Positions 60,844 to 64,000 of a stretch of 64,000 nucleotides of DNA are shown here, piece by piece. Under the pieces are notes generated by a model. That model was not told the DNA's origin and ran no database searches. It worked only from the letters and a program-made list of their open reading frames with translations. The stretch is from the NCBI RefSeq assembly GCF_001487165.1, contig NZ_LN913006.1, forward strand, positions 309,581-373,580. The letters run 5' to 3'. Every line of letters begins with the position of its first letter. The stretch's first letter is position 1. Source of the stretch: Blautia massiliensis (ex Durand et al. 2017) (lineage in GTDB: Bacteria; Bacillota; Clostridia; Lachnospirales; Lachnospiraceae). Both the position numbers and the translations under genes were made by a program.

Positions 60844-60899
60844 TTTTTTGACATTTTCGTGCGGCTTTGACAGATATTTCAGGGATCTTCCTTTATAAT
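60844..60899 (+). promoter_or_regulatory. Spo0A-type promoter of spoIIE (21-bp spacer)
   Basis: TTGACA (60867-60872) and TATAAT (60894-60899), both perfect, are 21 bp apart. Spo0A-box-like sequences TGTCAAA occur on the reverse strand at 60847-60853 and 60866-60872, the second overlapping the -35, with a third partial site near 60835. The layout matches the Spo0A-dependent B. subtilis spoIIE promoter and the spoIIGA promoter in this window. Confidence 0.85.
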
Positions 60900-60935
60900 G
60901 TTCAGTCAGTGAAGGTTATAAGGGGAGGGGAAAAT

Positions 60936-62429
60936 ATGCAGGAATGGATCATTGCCATGCTCGTAGTCAGCATACTGCTGATACTCCGGGACATGGCAAA
61001 AACTGTCTTTTCGGGAAAAACGAAGGAAAAAGAAGAAATGCTGCCGCTTTGTGAAAGCCATCCCCAGAAGGAAAAAGTGGAACGGTATGCAGCATCCTTC
61101 CGGAAGCTTGCGGATACATTCTACGGAATGCCTTACCGTAAGGAATTTTTGAGCGGAGGACAGCTGAACCGTATCATATCGGACACCAGTGCGGCTGTAT
61201 GTTCCAGATGTTATCAGAGAGAGATCTGCTGGGGAGAGCGTGCCGGGGAAACCATGCGGGGCAGTGAGAATATGATCCGTACCATGGAGGAAGGCAATGA
61301 AGAGAGTATCCAGAGAGCACGCAGTGAATGGATGGGAGCATGTGGCCGTTCCGCCCAGTATTTTCAGGTCCTGAATGAGGGATTTCGTGAAGAAAGGCAG
61401 AATCTCGTGTGGGATAACCGGATGATCGAAAGCCGACTTGCAGTTGCACAGCAGCTGACGGAAATCTCGAGGATCATGGATCATATGGCAGAAGAGCTGT
61501 ATGATATCATGCCGGCAGATCCGCAGTTTCAGGAAGATCTGAAAAAGGCTCTTCGTAAAAAGCATGTACTTGTAAAGAATGTCTGGGTCATGGATAAGAT
61601 CGAAGGAAGACGGCAGATATTTCTGAATCTGAGAGCCAGGAGCGGACAGTGTGTTTCCATGACAGAGATCGCACAGATCCTGTCCAGGATCTGCGGAAGC
61701 TCCATGACGCCGGACGCCGACAGCCGCAGTATTGTAAATGGAGATTTTCGTATGGTCCATTTTGTGGAGGATGTCAGTTATCAGATGCTTTACGGAGTAG
61801 CGCGGCTTACAAGAGAAGCGGAAAAGGTTTCTGGAGACAATTATATCTGTCGTCAGGAAGAGGATGGCAGGTTTTTTCTCTGTCTGTCTGATGGGATGGG
61901 TTCCGGAATAGAAGCGTTTAAAGAAAGCGAGATCGTGGTAGAACTTCTGGAACAGTTTCTGGAATCCGGCTTTTCTCAGGAGACAGCTGCCAGAATGGTG
62001 AATTCCGCACTGCTATTGAAAGGACGGGAAGGGATGTTTTCTACTGTTGATATCTGTGCGGTGGATCTTTATACCGGGATCTGTGATTTTCTGAAAGCAG
62101 GGGCGTCTTCCACATTTATTAAAAGAGATCACTGGGTGGAATCCATTGCTTCGGAAAATCTTGCAGCAGGCTTGGTCCAGCAGTTGGATTTTGATACTGC
62201 CTCAAGGAAGCTTTATCATGGAGATTATCTGATCATGATGACAGATGGAGTTCTGGATGCACTTCCTACAGAACGGGAAGAGGAAACCATGAAGGAGATC
62301 ATTATGGATGTCCGGGAAAAAGAGCCCAGGGAGATGGGACGGGGAATACTGGAAAGGGTCCTGGGATACAGTGATTATCATGCCAGGGATGATATGACAG
62401 TAGTTGTGGCAGGATTGTGGAAAAAATAG
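60936..62429 (+). CDS. spoIIE: SpoIIE-type PP2C serine phosphatase, short form with one membrane segment
   Basis: SpoIIE dephosphorylates SpoIIAA and so frees sigma-F in the forespore. The 497-residue protein has a single membrane segment (about residues 4-20), where B. subtilis SpoIIE (about 830 residues) has ten. A regulatory region with a CSRCYQREICWG cysteine cluster near 86-98 precedes the PP2C domain, which carries LSDGMGSGIEA (metal-binding Asp), MTDGVLDA and DDMTVVVAGLW. AGGGGAGGGG precedes the ATG at 60936. Upstream in-frame codons lie inside the promoter. It is followed by tilS and hpt as in B. subtilis. Confidence 0.92.
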   Translation: MQEWIIAMLVVSILLILRDMAKTVFSGKTKEKEEMLPLCESHPQKEKVERYAASFRKLADTFYGMPYRKEFLSGGQLNRIISDTSAAVCSRCYQREICWGERAGETMRGSENMIRTMEEGNEESIQRARSEWMGACGRSAQYFQVLNEGFREERQNLVWDNRMIESRLAVAQQLTEISRIMDHMAEELYDIMPADPQFQEDLKKALRKKHVLVKNVWVMDKIEGRRQIFLNLRARSGQCVSMTEIAQILSRICGSSMTPDADSRSIVNGDFRMVHFVEDVSYQMLYGVARLTREAEKVSGDNYICRQEEDGRFFLCLSDGMGSGIEAFKESEIVVELLEQFLESGFSQETAARMVNSALLLKGREGMFSTVDICAVDLYTGICDFLKAGASSTFIKRDHWVESIASENLAAGLVQQLDFDTASRKLYHGDYLIMMTDGVLDALPTEREEETMKEIIMDVREKEPREMGRGILERVLGYSDYHARDDMTVVVAGLWKK

Positions 62430-62454
62430 AGTATTTTTGGTTACAGGAGAAAAA

Positions 62455-63897
62455 ATGATCACACGTGTAAGAAAATATATCAGAGACAATCGGATGCTGA
62501 AAGCAGAGGATATGGTTGTGGCAGGGGTTTCCGGAGGGGCGGATTCCATAGCAATGCTTCATATTTTGAAAAGTCTTCAGAAAGAGATCGGTTTTTCCAT
62601 GGAAGTGGTTCATGTCCATCATGGGATCCGGGGCCAGGAGGCGGACCGGGATGAGCAGTTTGTGGAAAAAATCTGCCGGGATTGGGGAATCCCTTTCCGG
62701 TCCAGGCATTATCCGGTTCCGGAGCTTTCCGGAAAGTGGAAGCTGGGAGAAGAAGAAACCGGAAGGATCGTGCGAAAACAGGCGTTTCAGGAGGAAAAAA
62801 AGAGACTTGGTTTTTCCGGAGAACAGTCAAAAAAGAACGGACAGTTCCGGGTTGCGCTGGCACATAATCGCAACGATCTGGCAGAGACTATGCTGCATCA
62901 TCTGGCAAGGGGAACCGGTATCCGGGGACTTTCCGGGATACAGGCGGTAAATGGTGAGATCATCCGGCCGGTTTTGTGTTTAGAACGGAAGGAGATCGTC
63001 AATTATCTGAAAGAGAGAGGTATTTCCTATATCACAGACAGCAGCAATCTTTCAGATGACTATACAAGAAACCGGATCCGTAACCATATTCTTCCGGCTA
63101 TGGAACAGAAGATCAATGCAAAAGCGGTGGAGCATATGGCAGAAACCGCACGGGTTCTGGCAGAGGCAGATTCGTATCTTCAGAAAAAGGGAAGGGAGCT
63201 TCTGGCAGGCTGCCGGAAAGAAAATGGCTATCTTCTGGATGAAAAATTTTTTGCACAGGATCTTATCCTTCAGGAATATGCGGTGATGGAGGCGTTTGAG
63301 ATATTGTCAGGAAAACGTAAGGACTTTACATCTCTTCATGTGGACCAGGTCCTTTCGCTTCAAAAAAAAGAAAACGGTCGTTATATCAACCTTCCGGAAT
63401 CGCTGCGGGTAATACGACAGTACGGAGGGGTATGTCTGAAAAAGAACTCTGCATCAGACAGAGAGAACGCTGCTTCCACTGAAAAAAAAGTATCGGCAGG
63501 TCTCAGAGAAATGTCTATGGAGCTTCCGGTACCTGGAATTCTGGAAAGTCCTTTCGGAGTTTTTGAGTCGAAAATTTTTTCTTATAAGAAACAGAAGATT
63601 GAAGAAAAAAAGTATACGAAATGGTTTGATTATGATAAAATAAAAAATAGTCCATGCGTTCGGACCAGAAGACAGGGAGATTATCTTACTGTAAACAGTG
63701 AAGGCGGAAGAAAGAAGCTGAACCGGATCTTTATTGATGAGAAGATTCCGGCGGAGATGAGAGACAGGCTTCCGGTTGTTGCGGCAGGATCTGAGATACT
63801 CTGGATCCCGGGAGGACGGATGAACGAGAAGTATAAGATCACTTCCACTACAGGGAGAGTGTTAGAACTACATTACCAAGGAGGAGCTTTAGCATGA
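62455..63897 (+). CDS. tilS: tRNA(Ile)-lysidine synthase TilS
   Basis: TilS modifies C34 of tRNA-Ile(CAU) to lysidine, changing its codon from AUG to AUA. The 480-residue protein has the PP-loop VAGVSGGADSIAMLHIL (residues about 22-38), HVHHGIRGQEADRDEQF, HNRNDLAETMLHHLARGTGIRGLSGI and the C-terminal TilS domain (VRTRRQGDYL, KKLNRIFIDEKIP). Start 62455 follows AGGAG. Its stop overlaps the start of hpt (ATGA). Confidence 0.96.
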   Translation: MITRVRKYIRDNRMLKAEDMVVAGVSGGADSIAMLHILKSLQKEIGFSMEVVHVHHGIRGQEADRDEQFVEKICRDWGIPFRSRHYPVPELSGKWKLGEEETGRIVRKQAFQEEKKRLGFSGEQSKKNGQFRVALAHNRNDLAETMLHHLARGTGIRGLSGIQAVNGEIIRPVLCLERKEIVNYLKERGISYITDSSNLSDDYTRNRIRNHILPAMEQKINAKAVEHMAETARVLAEADSYLQKKGRELLAGCRKENGYLLDEKFFAQDLILQEYAVMEAFEILSGKRKDFTSLHVDQVLSLQKKENGRYINLPESLRVIRQYGGVCLKKNSASDRENAASTEKKVSAGLREMSMELPVPGILESPFGVFESKIFSYKKQKIEEKKYTKWFDYDKIKNSPCVRTRRQGDYLTVNSEGGRKKLNRIFIDEKIPAEMRDRLPVVAAGSEILWIPGGRMNEKYKITSTTGRVLELHYQGGALA

Positions 63898-64000
63898 GCG
63901 AAAAAATCAGGGTTTTACTCAGTGAAGAAGAGGTAGATGCCCGTATCCAGGAAGTTGCAGATATGATCAACAAGGATTATGACGGAAAAGATGTACACAT
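63894..64000 (+). CDS. hpt: Hypoxanthine phosphoribosyltransferase (start only)
   Basis: The first 35 codons (MSEKIRVLLSEEEVDARI, then QEVADMINKDYDGKDVH) match the start of hypoxanthine phosphoribosyltransferase, which salvages hypoxanthine and guanine. GGAGGAGC precedes the ATG, and the gene overlaps tilS by 4 bp. It runs off the window, so catalytic residues are not visible. The tilS-hpt order (followed by ftsH in most Firmicutes) supports the call. Confidence 0.85.
   Translation, partial: MSEKIRVLLSEEEVDARIQEVADMINKDYDGKDVH

Noticed and set aside
21867..64000. Search for CRISPR arrays, tRNA or rRNA genes, prophage or IS transposases
   Set aside because: No direct-repeat array, cloverleaf-like sequence, integrase or transposase reading frame was noticed by eye in this part or in the rest of the window. 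A covariance or repeat search would be needed to exclude short ones.

Overview
The window looks like a chromosomal segment from a spore-forming anaerobic member of the Firmicutes, most likely a Lachnospiraceae (Blautia/Ruminococcus-like gut Clostridia). The grounds are the complete hrcA-grpE-dnaK-dnaJ heat-shock operon with a CIRCE operator, many sporulation genes (spoIIGA-sigE, sigK, yabP, spoIIE, a CotS-like gene), T-box leaders before thrS and proS, a YesM/YesN two-component pair, IreB, strong GGAGG ribosome binding sites with frequent TTG/GTG starts, and a DUF5717/DUF5716 pair that I associate with Lachnospiraceae. No CRISPR array, rRNA, tRNA, prophage or intact insertion sequence was seen. 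The genus is an inference.

Layout. 1-2541: uvrB behind a long structured leader. 2575-12092: a carbohydrate locus with a YesMN sensor/regulator pair and a small exported protein on the minus strand; divergent from it run a sugar-binding protein, two MalF/MalG-type permeases, a GH172 (DUF2961) glycosidase and a second, lipoprotein-type binding protein. 12128-17162: the CIRCE-controlled heat-shock operon. 17273-21338: prmA, rsmE, a cysteine desulfurase and thiI. 21505-21741: a small HPr-like protein lacking the catalytic histidine. 21875-29024: mtaB, then ireB-ruvX-DUF1292-RNase J-ylbF-mltG(N-terminal part)-trmR-trhP. 29079-29708: sigK on the minus strand. 29890-35476: three translationally coupled genes of unknown function (a 1179-residue scaffold-like protein, an actin/Hsp70-fold protein and a TPR protein), facing a large XRE-type regulator. 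37080-40379: an atypical LytTR regulator and an amino-acid ABC transporter. 40502-43330: purB and purA. 43465-46547: a membrane-anchored HAD protein, a deletion scar joining remnants of an AraC regulator and a six-hairpin glycosidase, a SEC-C protein and a YdcF protein. 46591-48930: T-box-controlled thrS. 49057-49923: aroE. 50221-51814: spoIIGA-sigE. 52068-54738: an HD-domain protein and T-box-controlled proS. 55103-59309: cca, a CotS-like pseudokinase and a phosphoglucomutase. 59427-64000: hup-rqcP-yabP-divIC-spoIIE-tilS-hpt, the last gene cut by the window edge.

How the genes work together. The locus at 2575-12082 can be read as sense, import and cleave a furanoside-type sugar; no transporter ATPase is encoded there, so a shared MsmK-type ATPase is presumably used. 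Two sporulation promoters (before spoIIGA and before spoIIE) have consensus -35 and -10 boxes separated by 21 bp and lie among Spo0A-box-like sequences, the same arrangement known from Bacillus subtilis spoIIG and spoIIE, so the forespore and mother-cell programmes seem to be under the same master switch. TrmR and TrhP form a tRNA wobble-uridine modification pair, and the cysteine desulfurase and ThiI form a 4-thiouridine pair. The three-gene cassette at 29890-35476 is the best candidate for an undescribed system.

All calls rest on reading the sequence and on memory of protein families. No database search, alignment or folding programme was run. Palindromes and promoter spacings were counted by hand.
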